From contig DOIV01000174.1 in NCBI GenBank assembly GCA_003511845.1, forward strand, positions 1 through 8,636: a stretch of 8,636 bases of DNA, read 5' to 3'. This stretch comes from Flavobacteriaceae bacterium (GTDB taxonomy: Bacteria; Bacteroidota; Bacteroidia; Flavobacteriales; Flavobacteriaceae). The notes beneath the pieces are model-generated. The model saw only the letters and a program-made list of their open reading frames with translations, was not told where the DNA came from and ran no database searches. The position numbers were made by a program, and so were the translations under genes. Below, piece by piece: positions 1 to 5,548 of this stretch. Each line of letters begins with the position of its first letter. Positions within the stretch are counted from its first letter, which is position 1.

Positions 1-444
1 ATAACGGAGCAGGTAATTGATTTTGATTTAATTCAAGAACAAATTTTAGTAGCTTCAGGTGTACCCATTTCTGGAAAAAATTATACACCAAAAATGCATT
101 CAATAGAGTGTAGAATAAACGCTGAAGACCCTTATAATGATTTTAGGCCATCGCCAGGTAGAATTACGACATTACATTCACCAGGAGGCCATGGAGTAAG
201 ATTAGATACACATGTGTATACGAATTATGTAATTCCTCCAAATTACGATTCTATGATTGCAAAGTTAATTACTACAGCCCAAACTAGAGAAGAGGCAATT
301 AATAAAATGAAAAGAGCATTAGATGAATTTGTGATTGAAGGTGTTAAAACCACCATTCCATTTCACAGACAGTTGATGGAACATCCTGATTATTTGGCAG
401 GCAATTATACCACCAAATTTATGGAAGATTTTGAAATGAAATAA
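1..444 (+). CDS. accC: Acetyl-CoA carboxylase, biotin carboxylase subunit (3' end only)
   Basis: The frame is open from the first base of the window, so the N-terminal two thirds of the gene lie upstream; 147 codons and a TAA stop are present. The product carboxylates biotin on the carrier protein AccB, using ATP and bicarbonate, as the first half-reaction of malonyl-CoA synthesis for fatty acids in the cytoplasm. The visible part is the C-terminal domain. It opens with ITEQVIDFDLIQEQI, which normally directly follows the catalytic NTRIQVEHP segment. It then carries ECRINAEDP, which contains the conserved bicarbonate-binding Arg, followed by FRPSPGRI and PPNYDSMIAKLI, all typical of AccC. The match to flavobacterial AccC is close to the end of the protein, so the C-terminus is intact. 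A propionyl-CoA carboxylase alpha chain is less likely because no biotinyl domain follows. A terminator hairpin lies 18 bases downstream. Confidence 0.95.
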   Translation: MTEQVIDFDLIQEQILVASGVPISGKNYTPKMHSIECRINAEDPYNDFRPSPGRITTLHSPGGHGVRLDTHVYTNYVIPPNYDSMIAKLITTAQTREEAINKMKRALDEFVIEGVKTTIPFHRQLMEHPDYLAGNYTTKFMEDFEMK

Positions 445-462
445 AAATAAATTTTCGCAATT

Positions 463-497
463 AAAAAAAAGGGTATAGTTTTCTATATCCTTTTTTT
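463..497 (+). terminator. Intrinsic terminator after accC
   Basis: An eight-pair stem (GGGTATAG at 471-478 with CTATATCC at 483-490, one G-U pair) closes a TTTT loop. It is preceded by eight A and followed by seven T, so the A and T tracts can extend the stem. The shape fits a rho-independent terminator for accC. Its 3' T-tract ends four bases before the -7 element of the next gene. Confidence 0.8.
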
Positions 498-500
498 AGT

Positions 501-508
501 TATATTTG
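501..508 (+). promoter_or_regulatory. Putative -7 promoter element of the Lrp/AsnC-type gene
   Basis: TATATTTG is an exact match to the Bacteroidota -7 consensus TAnnTTTG. It predicts a transcript starting near 511-512 and a leader of about 15 bases before the ATG at 527. No TTG is seen at the expected -33 distance, because that region is occupied by the terminator hairpin; the promoter may therefore be weak or factor-dependent. The element contains the TTG at 506-508, which argues against that codon being the translation start. Confidence 0.5.
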
Positions 509-526
509 ATTGTAAATTATAATCAA

Positions 527-991
527 ATGAAAGAAAAAGACTTACATATTGATGGTATAGATAAAATTATCCTTAAAAACTTAATGAATGATGCCAGAGC
601 TCCTATATTAGGTATTGCTAGAGAGGTTGGAATTTCTGGAGCAGCCATCCATCAAAGATTACGAAAATTAGAAAAATCAGGTTTGCTTTCGGGCTCAAAG
701 TTTATAATCAATCCGAAAGTATTAGGGTATAAAACATTAGCTTTTGTAGGGATATTTTTAGATACATCAAGTACATATAAAGATGCTCTTAAACGGTTAA
801 AAGAGATTGATGAAGTTATTGAAAGTCATTACACTACAGGTAATTATGCTATTTTTGTAAAACTATTGTGCAGAGATAATGAACACTTAATGCAAGTGTT
901 AAATAAACAAATACAAGGCATTAAAGGAGTTTCTAGAACAGAAACTTTTATTTCATTAGATCAACAAATAGATAGACAGATTAAAATATAG
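527..991 (+). CDS. Lrp/AsnC family transcriptional regulator
   Basis: This is a 154-residue protein, the usual length for a one-HTH Lrp/AsnC regulator. Residues 8-55 form the N-terminal winged-helix region (IDGIDKIILKNLMNDARAPI, then the recognition segment around GISGAAIHQRLRKLEKSGLL). Residues 67-150 form the RAM (ligand-binding and oligomerisation) domain, with the characteristic TTGNYAIFVKL stretch at 103-113. Such proteins bind DNA as dimers or octamers and usually respond to amino acids; the effector and targets cannot be read here. ATG 527 is chosen over an in-frame TTG at 506 because the TTG lies inside a -7 promoter motif and residues from 527 onward fit the family N-terminus. It is transcribed alone, between the accC terminator and a convergent protease gene. 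Genes of this family often autoregulate. Confidence 0.9.
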   Translation: MKEKDLHIDGIDKIILKNLMNDARAPILGIAREVGISGAAIHQRLRKLEKSGLLSGSKFIINPKVLGYKTLAFVGIFLDTSSTYKDALKRLKEIDEVIESHYTTGNYAIFVKLLCRDNEHLMQVLNKQIQGIKGVSRTETFISLDQQIDRQIKI

Positions 992-1074
992 TTTTCAGTA
1001 AGTAGTAAATAATAAAATATTGGTTAATAAAAATCAAAATTTTACTAGATTCTTTTATTTTCAAAATTTATTTT

Positions 1075-1094
1075 ACTGAACACTGAACACTGAA
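1075..1094. repeat. Heptamer tandem repeat ACTGAAC, 2.9 copies
   Basis: Two full copies of ACTGAAC are followed by ACTGAA, ending one base before the stop codon of the convergent zinc peptidase gene. The complementary motif TTCAGTAA occurs just after the other gene's stop (994-1001) and is an exact inverted match to TTACTGAA at 1073-1080. The 103-base convergent spacer is therefore bounded by inverted TTCAGT/ACTGAA motifs. Function is unknown. The spacer contains no strong GC hairpin terminator. Confidence 0.6.
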
Positions 1095-1793
1095 TTAGTC
1101 TCTACTTCCTAATATACGAAGTCCCCAGTACAACAGCATTGCTAAAGAACCAATTGCAGCAACCAAATAAGTTCTGGCTGCCCATTTTAAAGCATCTTCA
1201 GAGCCTTTATATTCTTCTTGAGTTACTATGTTTTTATCTTTTAACCAAGCTAACGCTCTATTACTTGCATCATATTCAACAGGTAAAGTAATAAAACTGA
1301 ATAGTGTACCCATCGCCATAAAAGCCAAACCAGCGACGGCAATCATAAATCCAATTCCAGTACTTCCAGAAGCTGCACCTAAAATAATTCCACCAATTAC
1401 CATATACTGTGAATATTTAGAAGTAATACTTACTGCAGGCACTAATTTTGAACGTAAGCCAAGCCATTGGTATGCTTTTGCATGTTGTACCGCATGACCT
1501 ACCTCATGAGCAGATACAGCAGCCGCTGCGGCATTTCGTTGGTTATAAACACCTTCGCTTAAATTTACAGTTTTATTTGTTGGGTTATAATGATCTGTCA
1601 ACATACCCGGTGTTGAAAGCACTTCAACATCTGTAATGCCATGATCTGCTAACATTTTTGTTGCAATTTCAGCTCCGCTCATACCATTACTAAGTTGTAC
1701 ATTAGAATAGTGTTTAAATTTACTTTTCAGTTTGTTACTTACCAACCAGCTTACTAGAGAAATTGCTCCAATTAAAATATAAAATCCAATCAT
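1095..1793 (-). CDS. Membrane-anchored neutral zinc metallopeptidase (YugP-like, Zn_peptidase_2 family)
   Basis: This is a 232-residue predicted inner-membrane protease. A hydrophobic N-terminal helix (about residues 2-19) anchors it. The zinc site HEVGH is at 96-100 (HExxH, with Glu97 as the general base). LPVEYDAS at 170-177 supplies the likely third ligand, Glu173, as is usual for the PF04298/YugP family. Further hydrophobic helices lie at about 130-145, 147-168 and 208-227. Length and motif order match the family (roughly 220-235 residues), whose physiological substrates are poorly known; a role in membrane protein turnover is inference. The gene stands alone, convergent with the Lrp-type gene and divergent from the asparaginase gene across an 81-base spacer. 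The start ATG is the first in frame, immediately before the hydrophobic helix. Confidence 0.9.
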   Translation of the reverse strand: MIGFYILIGAISLVSWLVSNKLKSKFKHYSNVQLSNGMSGAEIATKMLADHGITDVEVLSTPGMLTDHYNPTNKTVNLSEGVYNQRNAAAAAVSAHEVGHAVQHAKAYQWLGLRSKLVPAVSITSKYSQYMVIGGIILGAASGSTGIGFMIAVAGLAFMAMGTLFSFITLPVEYDASNRALAWLKDKNIVTQEEYKGSEDALKWAARTYLVAAIGSLAMLLYWGLRILGSRD

Positions 1794-1814
1794 AATTTTT
1801 TGTTTTTAATTTTA

Positions 1815-1838
1815 CATATAAATATATGGTAAATTTAC
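1815..1838. repeat. Two adjacent palindromes in the divergent promoter region
   Basis: CATATA-AA-TATATG (1815-1828) is a perfect inverted repeat with a two-base centre, and GTAAATTTAC (1829-1838) is a perfect 10-base palindrome directly beside it. Together they lie between the divergent zinc peptidase and asparaginase genes. They contain -7-like motifs on each strand: TAAATTTA on the plus strand at 1830-1837 and TATATTTA on the minus strand at 1826-1819. No correctly spaced TTG was found for either, so the promoter role is tentative. An operator is equally possible, and in AT-rich DNA such symmetry can arise by chance. Confidence 0.35.
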
Positions 1839-1874
1839 AGCATAAATTATTCCAAATAGAATTATTACGACAAA

Positions 1875-2906
1875 ATGACAAAAAAATCAGAAATACTATT
1901 GATATATACAGGTGGTACTATAGGTATGGTAAAAGATTATAAATCAAATGCCTTAAAAGCATTTAATTTCGATCATCTTTATAAGAAGATACCTGAATTA
2001 AAGCAATTAGACTGTACTATAGAGGTGATATCATTTGAAATACCAATAGATTCATCAAATATAAATGTGAAGTATTGGGTCGATATTCTTGAAATAATTG
2101 AAGAGTACTATCCTAAAAAGGATGGTTTTGTAGTTTTGACAGGCTCAGATACAATGTCATATACTTCATCAGCAATAAGTTTTATGATAGAAAATTTGAA
2201 AAAGCCTGTTATTTTTACTGGCTCACAATTACCGATAGGAGATTTACGTACAGATGCAAAAGAAAATTTAATTACAGCCATACAAATTGCATCGGCAAGA
2301 AAAAACAACAATGAAGCTGTTGTAACAGAAGTAGGGTTGTATTTTGAATATAAACTCTATAGAGCCAACAGAACTACAAAAATTAATGCTGAACAGTTTG
2401 AAGCATTTACGTCAGCTAATTATCCGCCAATTGCAGAAAGTGGAGTGCATTTAAAGTTTAACAGTTCCTTTTTATTGAAATCAGACCTAAATAAAAAGAC
2501 ACTATTTAGAAAAAAATTGAATGAAAATATTGTCATATTAAAATTGTTCCCAGGTATTACCAAACAAGTTGTTGAAGGGGTGTTAGAGATTTATAATTTG
2601 AAAGGAGTTGTTTTAGAAACCTATGGGTCAGGTAATGCACCGACTGAAAAATGGTTTATTGAATTATTAAAAACAGCTATAGATAAAGGAATTTATATTG
2701 TTGATGTTACACAATGTATTGGAGGAAGTGTAATATTCGGTCAATATGAAACAAGTACAGCGTTAAAAAGAATTGGTTTAATTAACGGAAAAAATATCAC
2801 TACAGAATCTGCCATTGCAAAACTGATGTATCTTTTAGGAGAACGTATCGATAAAAGCAACTTTAAAACACAATTTGAAAATTCATTAAGAGGAGAAATG
2901 AATTAA
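1875..2906 (+). CDS. ansA: Type I L-asparaginase (AnsA-like)
   Basis: This 343-residue cytoplasmic enzyme hydrolyses L-asparagine to aspartate and ammonia. The absence of a signal peptide and the length of about 340 residues favour the type I (AnsA) rather than the periplasmic type II form. The first signature, TGGTIG at 12-17, supplies the nucleophile Thr15 in the flexible N-terminal loop. The second, TGSDTMSY at 89-96, supplies Ser91 and Asp92 of the second catalytic group. RTTK at 166-169 supplies the catalytic Lys169. PVIFTGSQLPIGDLRTDAKEN (111-131) is typical of the family, and the C-terminal domain starts around residue 215. In many homologues the second motif reads GTD; here it is GSD, a conservative change. 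The gene is monocistronic, divergent from the zinc peptidase gene. A glutaminase side activity cannot be excluded. Confidence 0.93.
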   Translation: MTKKSEILLIYTGGTIGMVKDYKSNALKAFNFDHLYKKIPELKQLDCTIEVISFEIPIDSSNINVKYWVDILEIIEEYYPKKDGFVVLTGSDTMSYTSSAISFMIENLKKPVIFTGSQLPIGDLRTDAKENLITAIQIASARKNNNEAVVTEVGLYFEYKLYRANRTTKINAEQFEAFTSANYPPIAESGVHLKFNSSFLLKSDLNKKTLFRKKLNENIVILKLFPGITKQVVEGVLEIYNLKGVVLETYGSGNAPTEKWFIELLKTAIDKGIYIVDVTQCIGGSVIFGQYETSTALKRIGLINGKNITTESAIAKLMYLLGERIDKSNFKTQFENSLRGEMN

Positions 2907-2940
2907 TTTTAGTCAATTAATTTCTTTAATTAAATATTTT
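2902..2940 (+). terminator. Possible weak terminator after the asparaginase gene
   Basis: A perfect seven-pair stem, ATTAATT (2902-2908) with AATTAAT (2915-2921), has a six-base loop and is followed by T-rich sequence (TTTC, then a T-run from 2937). The stem is entirely A/T and overlaps the stop codon, so it would be unstable. It is only a candidate, in a spacer where no better hairpin is present. Confidence 0.25.
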
Positions 2941-2980
2941 TTATTTTATTTGGCATCCACTAAAGGTAATGATTACATAA

Positions 2981-3067
2981 GGAGAGGTGGCCGAGTGGCT
3001 TAAGGCGTATGCTTGGAAAGCATATTTATGAGAAATTGTAACGGGGGTTCGAATCCCTTTCTCTCCG
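2981..3067 (+). tRNA. tRNA-Ser (anticodon GGA)
   Basis: This is a class II tRNA of 87 bases decoding UCC/UCU. The acceptor stem pairs GGAGAGG (2981-2987) with TCTCTCC (3060-3066), the last pair being G-U, with discriminator G3067. The D arm carries CCGAGTGGC. The anticodon stem TATGC/GCATA (3008-3012 with 3020-3024) encloses the loop TTGGAAA, placing GGA at 3015-3017. A long variable arm (3025-3042) folds with TTAT against GTAA, as expected for serine. The T arm is GGGGG-TTCGAAT-CCCTT (3043-3059). The 3' CCA is not encoded and must be added after transcription. It lies in the spacer between the asparaginase gene and exbB, probably as an independent unit. Confidence 0.97.
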
Positions 3068-3076
3068 CAATAAAAG

Positions 3077-3106
3077 TTGTATATAATAAATATTTTTATA
3101 TCTTTA
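3077..3106 (+). promoter_or_regulatory. Putative promoter of the exbB operon
   Basis: TTG at 3077-3079 is separated by 19 bases from TATCTTTA at 3099-3106, which matches the Bacteroidota -7 consensus TAnnTTTG except for the last base. The predicted start near 3109-3110 gives a leader of about 32 bases to the exbB ATG. The promoter begins only ten bases after the tRNA. The spacer between the two elements is almost entirely a 21-base A/T near-palindrome (3081-3101, one mismatched pair). Confidence 0.5.
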
Positions 3107-3141
3107 ACCCGTTAACTAAATTAATAATTAAGAATTAAACA

Positions 3142-3897
3142 ATGAAAAAACTATTTACTATCCTCACAATCACAGGATTATTATTTCTAGGAACAGTACA
3201 AAACAGCTATGCAGCTATCGCAACAGTCGCTCAAGAAGCTGAAGCAGTAGCTGAAACTGCAGATACAAGAACATTTCATCAAATTTTGAAACAGTATTTT
3301 ATTGATGGAACGCCAATTTTTATGGGCTTTGTATTGATAACTTTAATTTTAGGATTGGCAATTGCAATTGAGAGAATTATTTACTTAAACATGGCAACTA
3401 CCAATACTGATAAATTTATGGCAAACATTGAAGAAGCGTTATCTTCAGGTGGTGTTGAAGCAGCAAAAGAAGTTGCAAGAAATACCAAAGGCCCTGTTGC
3501 TTCTATATTCTATCAAGGTTTAGATAGAATGGACGAAGGCGTAGAGCAAGCTGAAAAATCTATTGTAAGCTATGGTGGTGTACAAATGGGATTATTAGAA
3601 AAAAACGTATCATGGTTATCTTTATTTATAGCTTTAGCACCTATGCTTGGGTTTATGGGTACAGTAATTGGTATGATTGGTGCCTTTGAAGCTATTGCAA
3701 ATGCAGGTGATATTTCACCAGCTGTTGTTGCTGTAGGTATTAAAGTGGCTTTATTAACTACAGTATTCGGTTTGGTTGTAGCTATTATTCTACAAATTTT
3801 TTATAATTATATCATCTCAAAGATTGATAGTATTGTAAATAACATGGAAAACTCTTCTATCTCATTAGTAGATTTACTAATCAGACATAAAAAATAA
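3142..3897 (+). CDS. exbB: ExbB/TolQ/MotA-family proton channel subunit
   Basis: This is a 251-residue inner-membrane protein. An N-terminal signal-like segment (residues 1-24, ending NSYA) precedes a short acidic, Ala/Glu-rich stretch, a form common in Bacteroidota ExbB. Transmembrane helices follow at about 56-80, 158-182 and 196-224, with a cytoplasmic helical domain (about 85-155) between the first and second. The family hallmarks are LAPMLGFMGTVIGMIGAF at 165-182 and VGIKVALLTTVFGLVVAI at 198-215, whose small and Thr residues line the proton path. With ExbD it forms the proton-driven motor that energises outer-membrane transport through TonB-type proteins. It is the first gene of a tight operon, with 8 bases to the next gene. 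ExbB is favoured over TolQ because two exbD genes follow and no tol or pal genes are seen, but the two cannot be firmly separated by sequence alone. Confidence 0.92.
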   Translation: MKKLFTILTITGLLFLGTVQNSYAAIATVAQEAEAVAETADTRTFHQILKQYFIDGTPIFMGFVLITLILGLAIAIERIIYLNMATTNTDKFMANIEEALSSGGVEAAKEVARNTKGPVASIFYQGLDRMDEGVEQAEKSIVSYGGVQMGLLEKNVSWLSLFIALAPMLGFMGTVIGMIGAFEAIANAGDISPAVVAVGIKVALLTTVFGLVVAIILQIFYNYIISKIDSIVNNMENSSISLVDLLIRHKK

Positions 3898-3905
3898 AAA
3901 TTATT

Positions 3906-4352
3906 ATGGATAATAAAAAATCTAAAATATTAACTATAATCACTGCTGTGATAGGTATAATAGGAGCAATTCTATTCATACGGGTACTCATGGCAGAAGA
4001 AGGTACGGAAGCGATGGACAGTGCTGTAAATACAATTGTTCATTTTTCAAAAATATTACTAATTGTAACAGCGTTAATTGCTGTAGGGTTATCATTATTT
4101 AGTATGTTGAAAAATCCTAAAGCTTTAAAGAAAACTTTATTAGGCTTAGTTGTTTTAGCTGTGCTTTTCGGTATTTCTTACGCTATGGCTTCTGATGCTG
4201 CAGTAACCAATCAATTTGGTGATATTGTAACAAATGGTGAGGCTGGTTCTACATCTAAGATGATAAGTACTTTAATTATTTTTACAGGAATATTAGGTGC
4301 ATTAGCTATTGGTACTATTGGTTTTGGTTTTGTTAAATCATTTATAAAATAA
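3906..4352 (+). CDS. Four-helix membrane protein of unknown function in the exbB-exbD operon
   Basis: I do not recognise a characterised family. The 148-residue protein has four predicted transmembrane helices, at about 7-29, 43-67, 75-95 and 118-143. Helices 1 and 2 are joined by an acidic segment (AEEGTEAMDSA), helices 2 and 3 by a basic loop (KNPKALKK), and helices 3 and 4 by a polar, probably periplasmic loop of about 22 residues (around 96-117). The basic 2-3 loop and the Lys-rich N- and C-termini suggest a cytoplasmic N-in/C-in topology by the positive-inside rule. It sits between exbB and the first exbD with spacings of 8 and 6 bases, so it is almost certainly co-translated with them. 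From memory, proteins of similar shape sit at the same place in other Bacteroidota. An accessory or stabilising subunit of the proton channel is an inference from context only. Confidence 0.85.
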   Translation: MDNKKSKILTIITAVIGIIGAILFIRVLMAEEGTEAMDSAVNTIVHFSKILLIVTALIAVGLSLFSMLKNPKALKKTLLGLVVLAVLFGISYAMASDAAVTNQFGDIVTNGEAGSTSKMISTLIIFTGILGALAIGTIGFGFVKSFIK

Positions 4353-4358
4353 TAAATT

Positions 4359-4949
4359 ATGGCAAGAAGAAATACACCTGAAATTAATGCAGGCTCTATG
4401 GCAGATATTGCGTTCTTGCTATTGATATTCTTTTTAGTAACTACTACGATGGATGTCGATACAGGGATTTCACGTAAATTACCTGAGAAACAAGACCCTA
4501 ATATTGTACCTCCAGTATTAAAGGAGAAAAATGTATTTGAAGTAAATGTTAACCGAAATGATGAAATTTTGGTTGAAGGAGATACGTATATGAAAGTTAG
4601 TGAGTTAAGAGCTGCTGCTATTAAATTTATTGATAATGGTGGTGGTACTGCAGCTGATCTTCAAAAAGCAGATTTAAGCCCATGTACTTGGTGTGGTGGT
4701 GATAAAGATCCAGCTTCATCAGATCATCCTAAAAAAGCAATTATTTCTTTACAAAGTGACAGAGGGACTTCTTATGCCATGTATATTTCTGTTCAAAACG
4801 AACTTGTTGGAGCTTATACAGATTTGAGAAATATATATGCTAATAAAAAGTTTGGTAAAGGGTTTAAAGACCTTTCTGTAGCAGAGCAAAAAATAATTAA
4901 AAAAGATATTTATCCTCAAATTATTTCTGAGGCAGAACCTACTAAATAA
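4359..4949 (+). CDS. exbD: ExbD/TolR-family biopolymer transport protein, first copy (with CxxC insertion)
   Basis: This 196-residue protein has one transmembrane helix (about residues 14-30) near the N-terminus and a periplasmic domain. The helix begins MADIAFLLLIFFLV. Asp16 is the conserved proton-carrying residue that sits inside the ExbB pentamer. The periplasmic part includes NVFEVNVNRNDEILVEGD (58-75) and KAIISLQSDRGTSYAMYISVQNELVGAY (126-153), the two halves of the ExbD/TolR fold. Between them lies a Gly- and polar-rich insertion (about residues 93-125) with a Cys109-Thr-Trp-Cys112 motif. A C-terminal extension follows (about 160-196), making it longer than typical ExbD of about 140 residues. 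It lies 6 bases after the membrane-protein gene and 10 before a second exbD, with which it may form a heterodimer. Confidence 0.92.
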   Translation: MARRNTPEINAGSMADIAFLLLIFFLVTTTMDVDTGISRKLPEKQDPNIVPPVLKEKNVFEVNVNRNDEILVEGDTYMKVSELRAAAIKFIDNGGGTAADLQKADLSPCTWCGGDKDPASSDHPKKAIISLQSDRGTSYAMYISVQNELVGAYTDLRNIYANKKFGKGFKDLSVAEQKIIKKDIYPQIISEAEPTK

Positions 4950-4959
4950 TAAATAAGAT

Positions 4960-5427
4960 ATGTCTAAATTTCAAAAGAAGAAAAAAGAAATGCCTGCTGT
5001 TAATACGGCATCTTTACCAGATATTGTTTTTATGTTATTGTTCTTTTTTATGGTAACAACGGTAATGCGTGAAACTGATTTAAAAATTAAAAAACCAAGT
5101 TTACCAAAAGCAGATCAGGTAAAAAAATTAGAAAAGAAAAGTTTAGTGAGTTATATTTACGTTGGGAAATCTAAAGATGATACACCTGGAGATAAAATTC
5201 AATTGAACGATAGAATTTCTAATGTAGAAGATGTTCAGAATTTTATTTTTTCTGAAAGAAGAAAACGTTCAGAAGAAGAAATACCTTTGTTAACTACTTC
5301 AATAAAGGCTGATATTAAAGTTAATGTAGGTACAATTACTGATATTAAACAGCAATTAAGAAATGTTAATGCATTAAAAATCAATTATTCTACCTTGAAA
5401 GGAAGTGCACTAGACAATGTAAAATAG
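4960..5427 (+). CDS. exbD: ExbD/TolR-family biopolymer transport protein, second copy
   Basis: This is a 155-residue protein of ordinary ExbD length. A strongly basic cytoplasmic N-terminus (KFQKKKKE) precedes a single transmembrane helix at about 20-36 (LPDIVFMLLFFFMV), in which Asp21 is the conserved proton-binding residue. The periplasmic domain (about 40-150) contains VSYIYVGKSKDD, then a segment with LTTSIKADIKVNVGTITDIKQQLR that matches the second half of the ExbD fold. It differs clearly from the preceding ExbD: it has no CxxC insertion and no long C-terminal extension, so the two are paralogues rather than a recent duplication. It is the last gene of the operon; a strong terminator follows 21 bases after the stop. 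Confidence 0.92.
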   Translation: MSKFQKKKKEMPAVNTASLPDIVFMLLFFFMVTTVMRETDLKIKKPSLPKADQVKKLEKKSLVSYIYVGKSKDDTPGDKIQLNDRISNVEDVQNFIFSERRKRSEEEIPLLTTSIKADIKVNVGTITDIKQQLRNVNALKINYSTLKGSALDNVK

Positions 5428-5448
5428 TATTCACATTTATAAATATTT

Positions 5449-5480
5449 AAAAAAGACAACCGAATAAGGTTGTCTTTTTT
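5449..5480 (+). terminator. Strong intrinsic terminator of the exbB operon
   Basis: GACAACC (5455-5461) pairs perfectly with GGTTGTC (5468-5474) around a six-base loop. The stem is flanked by six A on the left and six T on the right, which extend it to 13 pairs. It separates the exbB-exbD operon from the outer-membrane beta-barrel gene. Confidence 0.9.
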
Positions 5481-5511
5481 GTTGTAATGAAATCAAAATT
5501 AATAAACAGAA

Positions 5512-5544
5512 TTTGATCTTATTCAAATGGTTCTTTTATATTTG
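5512..5544 (+). promoter_or_regulatory. Putative promoter of the beta-barrel gene, predicting a leaderless transcript
   Basis: TTTG at 5512-5515 and an exact TAnnTTTG match (TATATTTG, 5537-5544) are separated by 21 bases, within the range seen in Bacteroidota. Placing the centre of the second element at -7 puts the transcription start at about 5547-5548, at the ATG (5549). The in-frame TTG at 5513 therefore belongs to the -33 element and is not a start codon. Confidence 0.55.
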
Positions 5545-5548
5545 TTTT

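Noticed and set aside
506..526. Extended N-terminus of the Lrp/AsnC-type regulator from TTG 506
   Set aside because: The TTG is part of a TAnnTTTG -7 promoter element, and the seven extra residues do not belong to the family N-terminus; ATG 527 is preferred.
1228..1636. Open frames on the plus strand at 1228-1497 and 1448-1636
   Set aside because: They are antisense to the well-supported zinc metallopeptidase gene and have no recognisable domains.
2108..2311. Minus-strand open frame inside the asparaginase gene
   Set aside because: It is antisense to conserved catalytic motifs of the asparaginase and shows no family features of its own.
5513..5548. Extended N-terminus of the beta-barrel protein from TTG 5513
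   Set aside because: It would put twelve residues before a textbook signal peptide beginning MKKF, and it overlaps both promoter elements.
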